Below are positions 1 through 6,614 of a DNA stretch of 9,194 bases, piece after piece. A model generated the notes under the pieces. The model did not search any database and was not told the DNA's origin. It worked only from the letters and a program-made list of their open reading frames with translations. The DNA is from Bacillota bacterium (lineage in GTDB: Bacteria; Bacillota; Clostridia; Christensenellales; Aristaeellaceae): assembly GCA_019137115.1 (NCBI GenBank), contig JAGVSV010000183.1:1-9194 (forward strand), read 5' to 3'. Position 1 is the first letter of the stretch. Each line of letters opens with the position of its first letter. The position numbers were made by a program, and so were the translations under genes.

Positions 1-2
1 CC

Positions 3-548
3 CTGCGCGCCCAGGTGGACACCCCGCGCTGGAAAGGCATGCCCGTGTATCTGCGCAGCGGCAAGCGCATGCCGCGCAGCCGCGCCCAGGTGGTGGTGGA
101 GTTTGCCCGAAGCCGGGACGTGCCGCTGTACCCGGCCTTCAAGGAACTGCCGCCCAGCCTGCTGGTCATCGAGGTGCAGCCGGCCGACGGGCTGCGCGTG
201 GCGTTTAACGTAAAGCGGCCCGGCAGCACGCTGGAAACCCAGCGCGCCCAGCTGGACTACTGCCACAGCTGCCAGTACGGCGGCAACGTGCCGGAAGCCT
301 ATGAAACGCTGCTGCTGGACGCCTATCTGGGCAATGGCGCGCTGTTTGCCGACTGGGACGAGATCGAGGCGTCCTGGGCGTTTGTCGAAAGCATCCGGCC
401 GTGGGCCGGACAGGAGAAATTCCCCAACTATGCCGCGGGCACCGAGGGGCCGGATGCCGCCAACGAACTGCTCTCGCGCGACGGGCGGCAATGGCACAAC
501 GTGGACGCCCCGCTCAATGGAACGCAGCGGGAGCGCACCGACACATAA
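3..548 (+). CDS. zwf: Glucose-6-phosphate dehydrogenase, C-terminal part (5' end outside window)
   Basis: This is the C-terminal ~181 residues of cytosolic glucose-6-phosphate dehydrogenase, which oxidises glucose 6-phosphate to 6-phosphogluconolactone with NAD(P)+ as the first step of the oxidative pentose phosphate pathway. The frame is open from the first bases, so the start lies upstream; the GTG at 15 is only an internal Val codon. Visible family landmarks are the segment RWKGMPVYLRSGKRM at the start, a KRPGS turn, the EAYETLLLDAYLGN segment, the LFADWDEIEASW segment and a late YAAGTEGPDAANELL stretch before the terminal W. These match the beta-sheet C-terminal domain that builds the dimer interface. 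The Rossmann domain and catalytic His are not in the window. It ends with TAA 11 nt before a lactonase-family gene that could act on its product. Confidence 0.96.
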   Translation: MRAQVDTPRWKGMPVYLRSGKRMPRSRAQVVVEFARSRDVPLYPAFKELPPSLLVIEVQPADGLRVAFNVKRPGSTLETQRAQLDYCHSCQYGGNVPEAYETLLLDAYLGNGALFADWDEIEASWAFVESIRPWAGQEKFPNYAAGTEGPDAANELLSRDGRQWHNVDAPLNGTQRERTDT

Positions 549-553
549 AGGAG
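547..553 (+). promoter_or_regulatory. Shine-Dalgarno site setting the SMP-30 gene start
   Basis: AAAGGAGG overlaps the zwf stop codon and lies 6 nt before ATG 560. It identifies 560 as the start of the lactonase rather than the longer in-frame extension back to 401, which would run inside zwf. Confidence 0.85.
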
Positions 554-559
554 GCACAC

Positions 560-1426
560 ATGCAAGCGGAAGTTTTGTTTGACCTGATCATGGATCTGGG
601 CGAGGGCCCGCTGTGGGACGAGCGCGCGGACACCCTGCACTGGGTGGACATCAACGCGGGCAAAATCTGGTCGCATGATTTCAAAGCCAATGCCACCACG
701 TCCTTTGACACCGGCGAAACCGTGGGCATGTGCGCCCTGGATGCCTCCGGCCACATGGTGGCGGCGCTACAACACGACATCGTGCGGTTCGACAACGGGC
801 AGCGCACGGTGCTGGCAAGCGCCGAAACCCATCTTGCCGACAACCGCTTCAACGATGGCAAGTGCGACGCGCGCGGCCGGCTGCTGGCCGGCACCATGGC
901 CACCAAGGGGGACAAGGCCATGGGCGCGTTTTACTCGCTGACCGAGGGACAGCCGCTCCAGGTGCTGGCCACCGACATCGGCTGCTCCAACGGCGTGGGC
1001 TGGAGCGTGGACAATAAAACGCTCTACTATGTGGACACGCCGTCCGGCCACCTGTGGGGTTTTGACTATGACATCGACACCGGCAAGGCCACCAACCGCC
1101 GCTCATTGATCGACTACACAAAGGAGCCCGGCAATTTTGACGGGCTGTGCGTGGATGGCGAGGGCATGATCTGGGCCGCGCACTGGGGCGGCCACCGCGT
1201 CAGCCGGTGGGACCCAAAAACTGGCAAGAAGCTGTCGGAGATCATGGTGCCCGCGCCCTTCGTGACCAGCTGCTGCTTTGGGGGGCCGGACATGCAAACG
1301 CTGTACATCACCACCGCGCGCGGCGGGGAAAAGGACCGCGAGGGCTACCCGCTGGCCGGCTCCCTGTTTGCGGTACGCCCCGGCGTGGCCGGCCTGCCGA
1401 TGCACCGGTTTGGTCAGGGGGCATAG
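560..1426 (+). CDS. SMP-30/gluconolactonase/LRE-family lactonase
   Basis: A 288-residue six-bladed beta-propeller hydrolase of the SMP-30/regucalcin family, which opens sugar lactones using one divalent metal ion; it should be cytosolic, since no signal peptide is present. The N-terminal LGEGPLWD holds the metal ligand Glu15, RFNDGK holds Arg96 and Asn98 (substrate side), GCSNGVGW holds Asn144 and GNFDGLCVDG holds Asp194. The Asn144 to Asp194 spacing of 50 matches regucalcin Asn154/Asp204. The C-terminal PLAGSLFAVRPGVAGLP segment is typical of the family. The regucalcin substrate-contacting Glu after the GTMA motif does not seem to be kept (here Thr/Lys). Its position right after zwf suggests that it opens 6-phosphogluconolactone or a related lactone; that substrate is inferred from context. 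Xylono- or gluconolactone are alternatives. Confidence 0.93.
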   Translation: MQAEVLFDLIMDLGEGPLWDERADTLHWVDINAGKIWSHDFKANATTSFDTGETVGMCALDASGHMVAALQHDIVRFDNGQRTVLASAETHLADNRFNDGKCDARGRLLAGTMATKGDKAMGAFYSLTEGQPLQVLATDIGCSNGVGWSVDNKTLYYVDTPSGHLWGFDYDIDTGKATNRRSLIDYTKEPGNFDGLCVDGEGMIWAAHWGGHRVSRWDPKTGKKLSEIMVPAPFVTSCCFGGPDMQTLYITTARGGEKDREGYPLAGSLFAVRPGVAGLPMHRFGQGA

Positions 1427-1429
1427 ACC

Positions 1430-2062
1430 ATGCGTGTGATTGACATCTCGATGCGCCTGGAGCCGGGCATGACGACCTACGGCTTAAACCCCGCTACCGC
1501 GCCGCGGCACAGGGTGTTGCGCGCGTTTGCAGACGGCGGCGTCAATGAATCGGAGCTGACGATCAACCTGCACAACGGCACGCACCTGGACTCGGCGTTT
1601 CATATGCTGGACGGCGGTGAGCCCACCGAGTTTCTACCGCTTGAGAACCTGATCACCCCCTGCCGCGTGCTGGACTTGACCCACGTTCAGGACGGCATCA
1701 CGCGCGCTGACCTGATGCCCATGGACATAAAATCCGGGGAATTCCTGCTGTTCAAAACCGCCAATTCACAGAGGAAAGCGTACTACCCTGGCTTTGTGTA
1801 CATCAAGCCCGATGCCGCCACCTATCTGGCCGAACGCCGCGTCAAGGGCGTGGGCATCGACGCGCTGGGCGTGGAGCGCGACCAGCCCGACCACGCAACG
1901 CACACCGCGCTGCTGTCCGGCGGCGTGATCATCCTGGAAGGCCTGCGCCTTGCTGGTGTCGCGCCCGGCGGCTACACGCTGATCGCGCTGCCGGTCAAGA
2001 TCAGGGATGCCGATGGCGCGCCCTGCCGCGCGGTGCTGATCGAGGGATCGTTCCATGGCTGA
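1430..2062 (+). CDS. Cyclase family / kynurenine formamidase-like metal-dependent hydrolase
   Basis: A 210-residue protein of the cyclase family (kynurenine formamidase KynB, isatin hydrolase and relatives), which are Zn- or Mn-dependent hydrolases of amide or ring bonds. The metal-binding motif reads HNGTHLDSAFH at residues 48-58, with His48, His52, Asp54 and His58 in family positions; the usual Pro of HxGTHxDxPxH is Ala56. A second active-site region, DHATHTALLSGGVIILEGL (about residues 154-172), carries the late His and Glu. There is no signal peptide. The ATG is 3 nt after the SMP-30 stop, so the genes are probably translationally coupled; the preceding GGGGG is a weak ribosome binding site. 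No tryptophan-pathway neighbour supports a kynurenine role, so the substrate is unknown. A lactone- or amide-opening role in the same pathway as its neighbour is a guess. Confidence 0.88.
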   Translation: MRVIDISMRLEPGMTTYGLNPATAPRHRVLRAFADGGVNESELTINLHNGTHLDSAFHMLDGGEPTEFLPLENLITPCRVLDLTHVQDGITRADLMPMDIKSGEFLLFKTANSQRKAYYPGFVYIKPDAATYLAERRVKGVGIDALGVERDQPDHATHTALLSGGVIILEGLRLAGVAPGGYTLIALPVKIRDADGAPCRAVLIEGSFHG

Positions 2063-2615
2063 TGCAGGCGTGATCGAAACCGCGCGCCTGCGGCTGCGCG
2101 CGTGGCATGACGCGGACGCCGAGGTGCTGTACAGCCTCGCCAGCCACCCGCAGGTGGGCCCCAACGCGGGCTGGCTGCCGCACAAGTCGGTGGCCGAAAG
2201 CCAGGCGGTGATCGCTTCGATCCTGTCCGGCCCGTATGACTACGCGCTGGAACTAAAGGAAACCGGCTTGCCCGTGGGCGCGATCAGCCTGCGCCTGCAC
2301 CGCCCTGGCGACACCGACCTCAAGCCCGGCGAGGCCGAGATCGGCTTCTGGCTGGGCGTGCCTTACTGGGGGCAGGGCCTGATGCCCGAGGCCGTGCGCG
2401 CGCTGCTGTCGCTGGCGTTTGACCAGATGGGCCTCACCTGCGTGTGGTGCGCCTACTGGCAGGGCAACGAGCGCTCCCGCCGCGTGCAGGAAAAATGCGG
2501 CTTCATCTACCACCACACCAGCCTGCCCGCCCCCACCGCCGTGGGCATGCGCACCAAAGTCACCCAGCGCATGCTGCCCGAGGATTGGGCCAAAGTGCGC
2601 GCGCGAGTGCGGTAA
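2055..2615 (+). CDS. GNAT family N-acetyltransferase (RimJ/RimL type)
   Basis: A 186-residue GCN5-related acetyltransferase that would move acetyl from acetyl-CoA to an amine. The N-terminal IETARLRLRAWHDADAE (about residues 7-23) is the typical RimJ/RimL opening. The acetyl-CoA motif A spans EIGFWLGVPYWGQGLMPEA (about 95-113), with the QGLM pyrophosphate loop followed by an amphipathic helix. The NERSRRVQEKCGF segment (about 138-150) is the conserved motif B helix. ATG 2055 overlaps the cyclase stop by 8 nt and has GAGGGA about 8 nt upstream. It is the last gene of the zwf operon, followed by a terminator. The acceptor cannot be deduced; ribosomal protein N-termini, antibiotics and small amines are all possible in this family. 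Confidence 0.93.
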   Translation: MADAGVIETARLRLRAWHDADAEVLYSLASHPQVGPNAGWLPHKSVAESQAVIASILSGPYDYALELKETGLPVGAISLRLHRPGDTDLKPGEAEIGFWLGVPYWGQGLMPEAVRALLSLAFDQMGLTCVWCAYWQGNERSRRVQEKCGFIYHHTSLPAPTAVGMRTKVTQRMLPEDWAKVRARVR

Positions 2616-2632
2616 TCGAGCCGCAAAAAACC

Positions 2633-2663
2633 AAGGAGCAGGGTTTTCGCCCCGCTCCTTTTT
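2633..2663. terminator. Probable bidirectional intrinsic terminator between convergent operons
   Basis: An 11 bp stem (2633-2643 with 2650-2660, one A/C mismatch) with a TTTTCG loop is followed by a T run at 2659-2663 on the plus strand. On the other side, an A run at 2625-2630 gives a U tract for minus-strand transcripts. It lies 17 nt after the GNAT stop and 14 nt after the stop of the minus-strand secreted-protein gene, so it can serve both. Confidence 0.82.
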
Positions 2664-2677
2664 GTATGGCCGGTACC

Positions 2678-3247
2678 CTATTCTCCCGGCAATCCGGTCA
2701 ACGTATCGGCCATCTGTGCCATGCGCGCGCCCCAGCCTTCGGCGGCTTCCTCGGGATACTCAATGGTAATGGCATAGGCGCCGCTGGTGACGTTGGTGAC
2801 CAGCACCAGTGCGCGCTGGTCGTCCTTCTGGGCGGTGAACGCCTGGGGCGGCTCCTGCGCAAAGTGGAAATCCGGCAACATGCCGGTTGCGTCCAGCGGC
2901 GTCACTTGCCAGCCGTCGCTTTCGTACGCTGCCTTGACGTCCTCCAAATCGCCCGGCTTTGTTCCGGTTGGGTCGTACAGGCCCTCGATGTCCAGGTACA
3001 CCGGAGCGTCCAGCTGGTTGTCGATCAGGTCAAAGCGCAGCCCGCCGCGCGTGACCATGGGGGCGAAATGGTCCGCCCCGTACCACAGCGACAGCACGCC
3101 TTCCCAGCGGAACAGCGTCACCACGTAGGGCTCCTCCTGCCCCTCCATCTGCAATGGCAGGGTTTTGCGCAGCGTGGTTTCCGCCGTGGCCGGCAGCGCC
3201 AGCATCAGGCACAGTGCCAGGAGCATCAGCAGTTTCGTTCGTTTCAT
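2678..3247 (-). CDS. Small secreted protein of unknown family, downstream of an ABC exporter
   Basis: I do not recognise the family. The chosen ATG (3247) has GGAGGG six nt upstream and opens with MKRTKLLMLLALCLMLALPATA, a clear Sec signal peptide: a basic n-region, about 13 hydrophobic residues and a likely cut after ATA (residue 22). No lipobox Cys precedes the cut, so it should be released or wall-associated rather than a lipoprotein. The longer in-frame start at 3307 adds 20 residues without a ribosome binding site and would bury the signal peptide. The mature part is about 167 residues, acidic, free of Cys and mixed alpha/beta in appearance, with an aromatic-rich FRWEGVLSLWYG segment and a C-terminal YAITIEYPEEAAEGW segment. 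The latter is weakly reminiscent of PsbP/DcrB-like folds, which is only a guess. It lies 73 nt after the permease gene and is probably the third gene of that operon. Confidence 0.8.
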   Translation of the reverse strand: MKRTKLLMLLALCLMLALPATAETTLRKTLPLQMEGQEEPYVVTLFRWEGVLSLWYGADHFAPMVTRGGLRFDLIDNQLDAPVYLDIEGLYDPTGTKPGDLEDVKAAYESDGWQVTPLDATGMLPDFHFAQEPPQAFTAQKDDQRALVLVTNVTSGAYAITIEYPEEAAEGWGARMAQMADTLTGLPGE

Positions 3248-3253
3248 GTCATT

Positions 3254-3259
3254 CCCTCC
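3254..3259 (-). promoter_or_regulatory. Shine-Dalgarno site of the secreted-protein gene
   Basis: GGAGGG on the minus strand lies 6 nt before ATG 3247. It places the start at the signal peptide rather than at the upstream in-frame ATGs. Confidence 0.8.
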
Positions 3260-3287
3260 AGCGCGTTTTCCGTTCATACAACGCGCG

Positions 3288-3302
3288 GGACGCGGCGCGT
3301 CC
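3288..3302. repeat. Perfect inverted repeat in the permease/secreted-protein gap
   Basis: GGACGCG-G-CGCGTCC: two 7 bp arms around one central base, in the 73 nt gap between the permease stop and the secreted-protein start. It is too tight for a stable hairpin loop with all seven pairs and lacks a T run, so it is not an intrinsic terminator. It could be an operator half-site pair, an RNA-processing hairpin with a shortened stem, or a chance feature of GC-rich DNA. Confidence 0.45.
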
Positions 3303-3320
3303 TGCATGGCAAACCGTTTG

Positions 3321-4184
3321 TTACAGCTTCAGGTCGCGCCGGGTGATCGCCAGCCACGCGCCGGTTAAATACACCGCAAACAGGATGGCGGCCGTCCACA
3401 GCACCTGTCCCGGCGGGTCGCCCGGAGCGTATGCGGCGGCCAGGTTCATCATGGCATAGTCGCTCAGCTGGAAGCTGCTGATCCAGCCGGTGGCGTCCAG
3501 CAGCAGATAGATCGCGCGCTGCAGGTTGAACGCCTCCAGCATGCCGAACATCAGCGCGGCGGTCTTGTTCTGGCTAAGCGTCAGCACCAGCAGCACCGAA
3601 GCCGCCAGCGCCAGGTCCACCGCGATGTGCACGCCGAAGAACCCCGCCATTAATCCAACGTCAAAGGTGGGCGGATTGCCCAGCGTCATCGCCCCCACCA
3701 TGGCGGACGCCAGCGCGGCCAGGCTCAGCAGGATCGAGACCACCAGCGCCATCACCACCTTGGAAAGCAGCCATTTGGTCTTGATGCCCTTCAATGTCAG
3801 CAGGTTTTTCAGATACCCCGTGTGGTAATCCTTGGCGGCAAACAGCGTGACCACGATCACCAGCATCAGGTGCGCCACGCCCACCTGCTGGATGGGCACC
3901 TGGGAGAGCGTCTGCACGCCGGTTTGCCGGCGCAGTTCCAGCATGGCCTGGCGCGCGCTCTCCGGCGAGATCAGCGCGGCCATGGCCAGGCCCGCCTGCA
4001 TGTTGCCGCTGTCCTCACGCGCGTGATTGCGGGCAAAGCGCGTCAGCCCCTCCACGCTCTGCGTGGTCAAAAAGTGGAAGCCCGCCGTGGCGATGGCCAC
4101 CACCAGTGCGATGACCAGCATGCCCACGTACAGCGACCGGGCGCGCAGCAACCGGCGAATATCGGCTTTCAGCATGTTACGCAC
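3321..4184 (-). CDS. ABC-2 type transporter permease
   Basis: A membrane permease of about 287 residues from the ABC-2/BcrB-like type, the partner of the ATPase encoded just upstream. Hydrophobic segments are visible near residues 17-37 (LYVGMLVIALVVAIATAG), about 104-119 (LMLVIVVTLFAA), about 142-170, about 178-205, about 206-230 and about 255-280, giving six likely membrane spans, with an extracellular loop after the first. The LFAAKDYHTGYLKNLLTLKG stretch before the third span is typical of this group. Start: a longer reading begins at GTG 4193, but that codon overlaps the GGGAGG site itself (4193-4198). GTG 4184 lies 8 nt from it and overlaps the ATPase stop by 8 nt, so I prefer 4184; ATG 4175 is the next option. 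Likely substrates are peptides, lipids or antimicrobial compounds. Confidence 0.9.
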   Translation of the reverse strand: MRNMLKADIRRLLRARSLYVGMLVIALVVAIATAGFHFLTTQSVEGLTRFARNHAREDSGNMQAGLAMAALISPESARQAMLELRRQTGVQTLSQVPIQQVGVAHLMLVIVVTLFAAKDYHTGYLKNLLTLKGIKTKWLLSKVVMALVVSILLSLAALASAMVGAMTLGNPPTFDVGLMAGFFGVHIAVDLALAASVLLVLTLSQNKTAALMFGMLEAFNLQRAIYLLLDATGWISSFQLSDYAMMNLAAAYAPGDPPGQVLWTAAILFAVYLTGAWLAITRRDLKL

Positions 4185-5097
4185 CGTGCCCACCTCCCGT
4201 CAGCTGCATGAAGTACTCCTCCAGCGTGCGGTGCCGCACGTGGAAGCCCTCCACATAGATGCCCGCGTCAAACAACAACCGGCTGATCACCTTGTGCTGG
4301 TCGATGTGCTGGGCAATGTGCATCGTGCGCCCGTCGGGCGCTACCTCCGCCGCGATGCCGGTCTTTTCGGCGATCAGCGCGGCGGCTTTTTCCGCCTCGT
4401 CGGTGACGATCTCAATGTCCGCGCGGTTCTCCTCCTCCAGCTGCCCGCGGGTGATCTCGCGGATCAGGTGCCCCTCGTTGATGATGCCGTACACGGAGGC
4501 GAACTTGGCCAGCTCGTCCAGGATGTGGCTGGAGATGATGATCGTGGTGCCCTTTTCGCGGTTCAGGCGCACCAGCATCTGCCGGATGTCCGCGATGCCC
4601 TGCGGGTCCATGCCATTGATGGGTTCGTCCAGCATCAGCAGCTCCGGATCGCCCAACAGCGCCATGGCGATGCCCAGCCGCTGCTTCATGCCCAGCGAAT
4701 ACTGCTTGACCTTCTTGCGCCCGGCGTCCGCAAGGCCCACCAGGTCAATCAGCGCTGAATCGTCGTCGCCCTTGGGCAGGCCCAGCGCGATGCGCTTGTA
4801 CGTCAGGTTTTCCCTGGCATCGCCGTCCGGGTACAGGTTGGGCACCTCCACCAGCGTGCCGATGTGCAGATCGTGCGACGCGGCGTCCGAAATCGGCACC
4901 TCGTTTAGGAACGCGCTGCCCGCGCTTTGATGGATCTGCCGGTTGACGATCTTCATCAGCGTGGTTTTGCCCGCCCCGTTGCGGCCGATCAGCCCGTAAA
5001 TGTCTCCCCTGCGCACGTGGATGTCCACATCCCTGAGCGCGTATTTCTCGCCGTACCGCTTGCCCAGCCCCTGGGTGCGCAGCAGCATGTCCGCCAT
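4177..5097 (-). CDS. ABC transporter ATP-binding protein, BcrA/lantibiotic-immunity type
   Basis: A 306-residue cytosolic ATPase that powers the adjacent permease. Walker A GRNGAGKT is at residues 38-45, the signature YSLGMKQR at 133-140, Walker B LLMLDEP at 153-159 (Asp157, Glu158), the D-loop NGMDP at 161-165 and the H-loop His at 191 in IISSHILDEL. The Q-loop Gln is replaced by Glu84 in LVEVPNLYPDGDARENL, the E-loop known from bacitracin BcrA and lantibiotic-immunity (LanF) ATPases. After the core, residues ~225-300 form a C-terminal extension ending in RHRTLEEYFMQLTGG, the usual end of this subfamily. ATG 5097 is preceded by AGGGGGTGA. It is first in a three-gene operon. No two-component system, which often adjoins such resistance transporters, is seen here. 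Family is certain; substrate is unknown. Confidence 0.96.
   Translation of the reverse strand: MADMLLRTQGLGKRYGEKYALRDVDIHVRRGDIYGLIGRNGAGKTTLMKIVNRQIHQSAGSAFLNEVPISDAASHDLHIGTLVEVPNLYPDGDARENLTYKRIALGLPKGDDDSALIDLVGLADAGRKKVKQYSLGMKQRLGIAMALLGDPELLMLDEPINGMDPQGIADIRQMLVRLNREKGTTIIISSHILDELAKFASVYGIINEGHLIREITRGQLEEENRADIEIVTDEAEKAAALIAEKTGIAAEVAPDGRTMHIAQHIDQHKVISRLLFDAGIYVEGFHVRHRTLEEYFMQLTGGGHGA
4193..4198 (-). promoter_or_regulatory. Shine-Dalgarno site deciding the permease start
   Basis: GGGAGG inside the end of the ATPase gene sits 8 nt before GTG 4184 and 17 nt before ATG 4175, and abuts the upstream GTG 4193. This spacing supports GTG 4184 and translational coupling to the ATPase. 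Confidence 0.65.
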
Positions 5098-5118
5098 TGG
5101 CTCACCCCCTGAAAGACC

Positions 5119-5124
5119 AATATA
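5119..5124 (-). promoter_or_regulatory. Possible -10 element for the ABC operon
   Basis: TATATT on the minus strand, 21 nt before ATG 5097. No good -35 hexamer is found at 16-18 bp, so the call is weak and rests on the hexamer, its position and the need for a promoter in this divergent gap. Confidence 0.25.
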
Positions 5125-5217
5125 CCCACTGGGACACGGTTATGCGCGCTTTGGATGAACATTTGGCGAAATATTCCCGTGTGTTGGCTCATAAGCACGC
5201 AAAACCCGGGCTTTCTG

Positions 5218-5226
5218 TGGCATAAT
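5218..5226 (+). promoter_or_regulatory. Probable extended -10 promoter of the MFS gene
   Basis: TGGCATAAT fits the TGn-TATAAT extended -10 form, which can work without a good -35; none is seen. Transcription would begin near 5233, inside the ORF that starts at ATG 5225. That excludes the ATG and agrees with the GTG 5273 start. Confidence 0.4.
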
Positions 5227-5238
5227 GCGCAGGTTGCA

Positions 5239-5257
5239 GCCCGGCGATGGGCCGGGC
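5239..5257 (+). promoter_or_regulatory. Leader hairpin directly upstream of the MFS ribosome binding site
   Basis: GCCCGGC (5239-5245) pairs perfectly with GCCGGGC (5251-5257) around a GATGG loop. The stem ends about 4 nt before the AAAGGA site at 5261-5266, so it could affect translation initiation or mRNA stability. No U tract follows, so it is not a terminator. Confidence 0.45.
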
Positions 5258-5272
5258 CGGAAAGGATATGCC

Positions 5273-6541
5273 GTGCACAAACTGCTGCTTCGCCATCCGC
5301 TGATCCGCACGCTGACCGAGCTGCGCGGCAACACCCGCGCCTGCGTGCTGACCGAGCCCCTGTGGGGCCTGTCGATGAACCTGTGCCTGCCGTATGCCTC
5401 GGTGTTCATGCTGTCCTTTGGCATGAGCGACCGCGAAGTGGGGCTGGTCGCGTCCATCTATATGTTTTCGCAGACCATCTTTGCCTTCCTGTCCGGGGCG
5501 ATCATTGACCGCTACGGCAGGCGGCTGAGCACCGCGGTGTTTGATTTCCTTGCGTACAGCGTGCCCTGCCTGATCTGGGCCAACAGCCAGGGGTTCTGGT
5601 TTTTCGCGGTGGCGGCGCTCTTTAACGGCATGATGAAAGTGCCCACCGTGTCTTGGGATTGCCTGCTGGTGGAGGACGCGCCGCGCGACAAGATCACGCA
5701 CATCTATTCCTGGGTCATTATCGCGGGCAACCTGTCGGCGCTGTTTGCGCCCATCTCCTCAATCCTGGTGGCGCGCCTCACGCTGATCCCGGCCATCCGC
5801 GTGCTGTACATCAACGCGTTTGTGGTGATGACACTCAAAATCCTGCTGCTGTACTATTTCACCACCGAAACGCAGATCGGCAAAAAGCGCATGACCGCCG
5901 TCAAGGGTTTAACCTGGGCCGAGCAGCTGTCCGGATACAAGGGCGCGTTTCAAAGCATCAAGGCGTCGCCGGGCACGCTGTTCGCCATTGTGGTCAGCGT
6001 GCTGGTGGAGATCGCCGCCATGATCAACATGACGTTCTGGCAGATCATCGCGTCCCGGCGCATCGGCATTCCGGACACGCTGCTGCCCATCTTCCCGATG
6101 ATCAAAAGCCTGCTGGTCATTGTGCTGTTTTTTACGGTGCTGGCGCACATCAAGCAGGCGAAGCTGATCGTGCCGCTGGTGGGCGGGTTTTTGAGCGCCA
6201 TTTTGGGTGCGCTGGTATTGATCAGCGTGCCCGGTGCGGGTTTCTGGGGGTATCTGATGCTGTCCGTGTCGCTGGGGTTTGAGGCGCTGGGGTATTCCAC
6301 GCTGGCCACCATGCGCGAATCGCTGGTCGCCATCCACGTCAACCCCGACGACCGTTCGCGCGTGATGGCGCTGCTGCAAACGACGGTCATGCTGGTCAGC
6401 GTGCCGTTTGGTTATATCGCAGGCGCCTTGAGCGACATCAACCGCACGCTGCCCTTTGCGCTGACAATGGCGCTGCTGCTGCTGGGCTTGGTCGCGACGC
6501 TGGTATACTTTAGAAAAGAGAGGCGCACCGCGCTCCGGTAG
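5273..6541 (+). CDS. Major facilitator superfamily (MFS) transporter
   Basis: A 422-residue integral membrane carrier with about 12 hydrophobic segments in two halves, joined by a charged central loop near residues 205-235 (KKRMTAVKGLTWAEQLSG region). The MFS signature motif between helices 2 and 3 is visible as GAIIDRYGRR at residues 75-84, and a late RSRVMALLQTTVML segment follows the second-half loop. Start: GTG 5273 has AAAGGA six nt upstream and keeps helix 1 at a normal distance. The in-frame ATG 5225 has no ribosome binding site, adds a Gly/Arg-rich tail and lies within the predicted promoter. It is transcribed away from the ABC exporter operon, and rsgA follows 73 nt later. It is probably a drug or metabolite exporter; the substrate cannot be deduced. 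Confidence 0.93.
   Translation: MHKLLLRHPLIRTLTELRGNTRACVLTEPLWGLSMNLCLPYASVFMLSFGMSDREVGLVASIYMFSQTIFAFLSGAIIDRYGRRLSTAVFDFLAYSVPCLIWANSQGFWFFAVAALFNGMMKVPTVSWDCLLVEDAPRDKITHIYSWVIIAGNLSALFAPISSILVARLTLIPAIRVLYINAFVVMTLKILLLYYFTTETQIGKKRMTAVKGLTWAEQLSGYKGAFQSIKASPGTLFAIVVSVLVEIAAMINMTFWQIIASRRIGIPDTLLPIFPMIKSLLVIVLFFTVLAHIKQAKLIVPLVGGFLSAILGALVLISVPGAGFWGYLMLSVSLGFEALGYSTLATMRESLVAIHVNPDDRSRVMALLQTTVMLVSVPFGYIAGALSDINRTLPFALTMALLLLGLVATLVYFRKERRTALR
6501..6509 (+). promoter_or_regulatory. Possible internal extended -10 promoter for rsgA
   Basis: TGGTATACT near the 3' end of the MFS gene is a close match to TGn-TATAAT, about 106 nt before the rsgA start. No convincing -35 lies 17 bp upstream. 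rsgA could therefore be made both from the MFS transcript and from this promoter. Confidence 0.35.
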
Positions 6542-6562
6542 CAGCCTGCAAAGGCCGCACAC

Positions 6563-6576
6563 GCAACAGTTGTTGC
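6563..6576. repeat. Short inverted repeat between the MFS gene and rsgA
   Basis: GCAACA-GT-TGTTGC: 6 bp perfect arms in the 73 nt gap, downstream of the possible rsgA promoter. It lacks a T run, so it is not a terminator. It has the shape of a repressor site, with no matching regulator gene nearby. Confidence 0.4.
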
Positions 6577-6614
6577 ACAAACAAAAGGACACCGGTTCGC
6601 TGGAGGGCACCCCA

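Noticed and set aside
401..559. A 53-residue N-terminal extension of the SMP-30 protein
   Set aside because: It overlaps the end of zwf in another frame and shows no family similarity, and a strong ribosome binding site lies just before ATG 560.
2444..3346. A 300-codon plus-strand open frame across the GNAT end and the secreted-protein gene
   Set aside because: It crosses the terminator, has no ribosome binding site, and its Gln/His/Arg-rich translation is typical of an antisense shadow. The minus-strand gene has a clear signal peptide and ribosome binding site.
5909..6610. A 233-codon minus-strand open frame opposite the MFS gene
   Set aside because: It is low-complexity, rich in Gln, His and Arg, with no family motif and no ribosome binding site.
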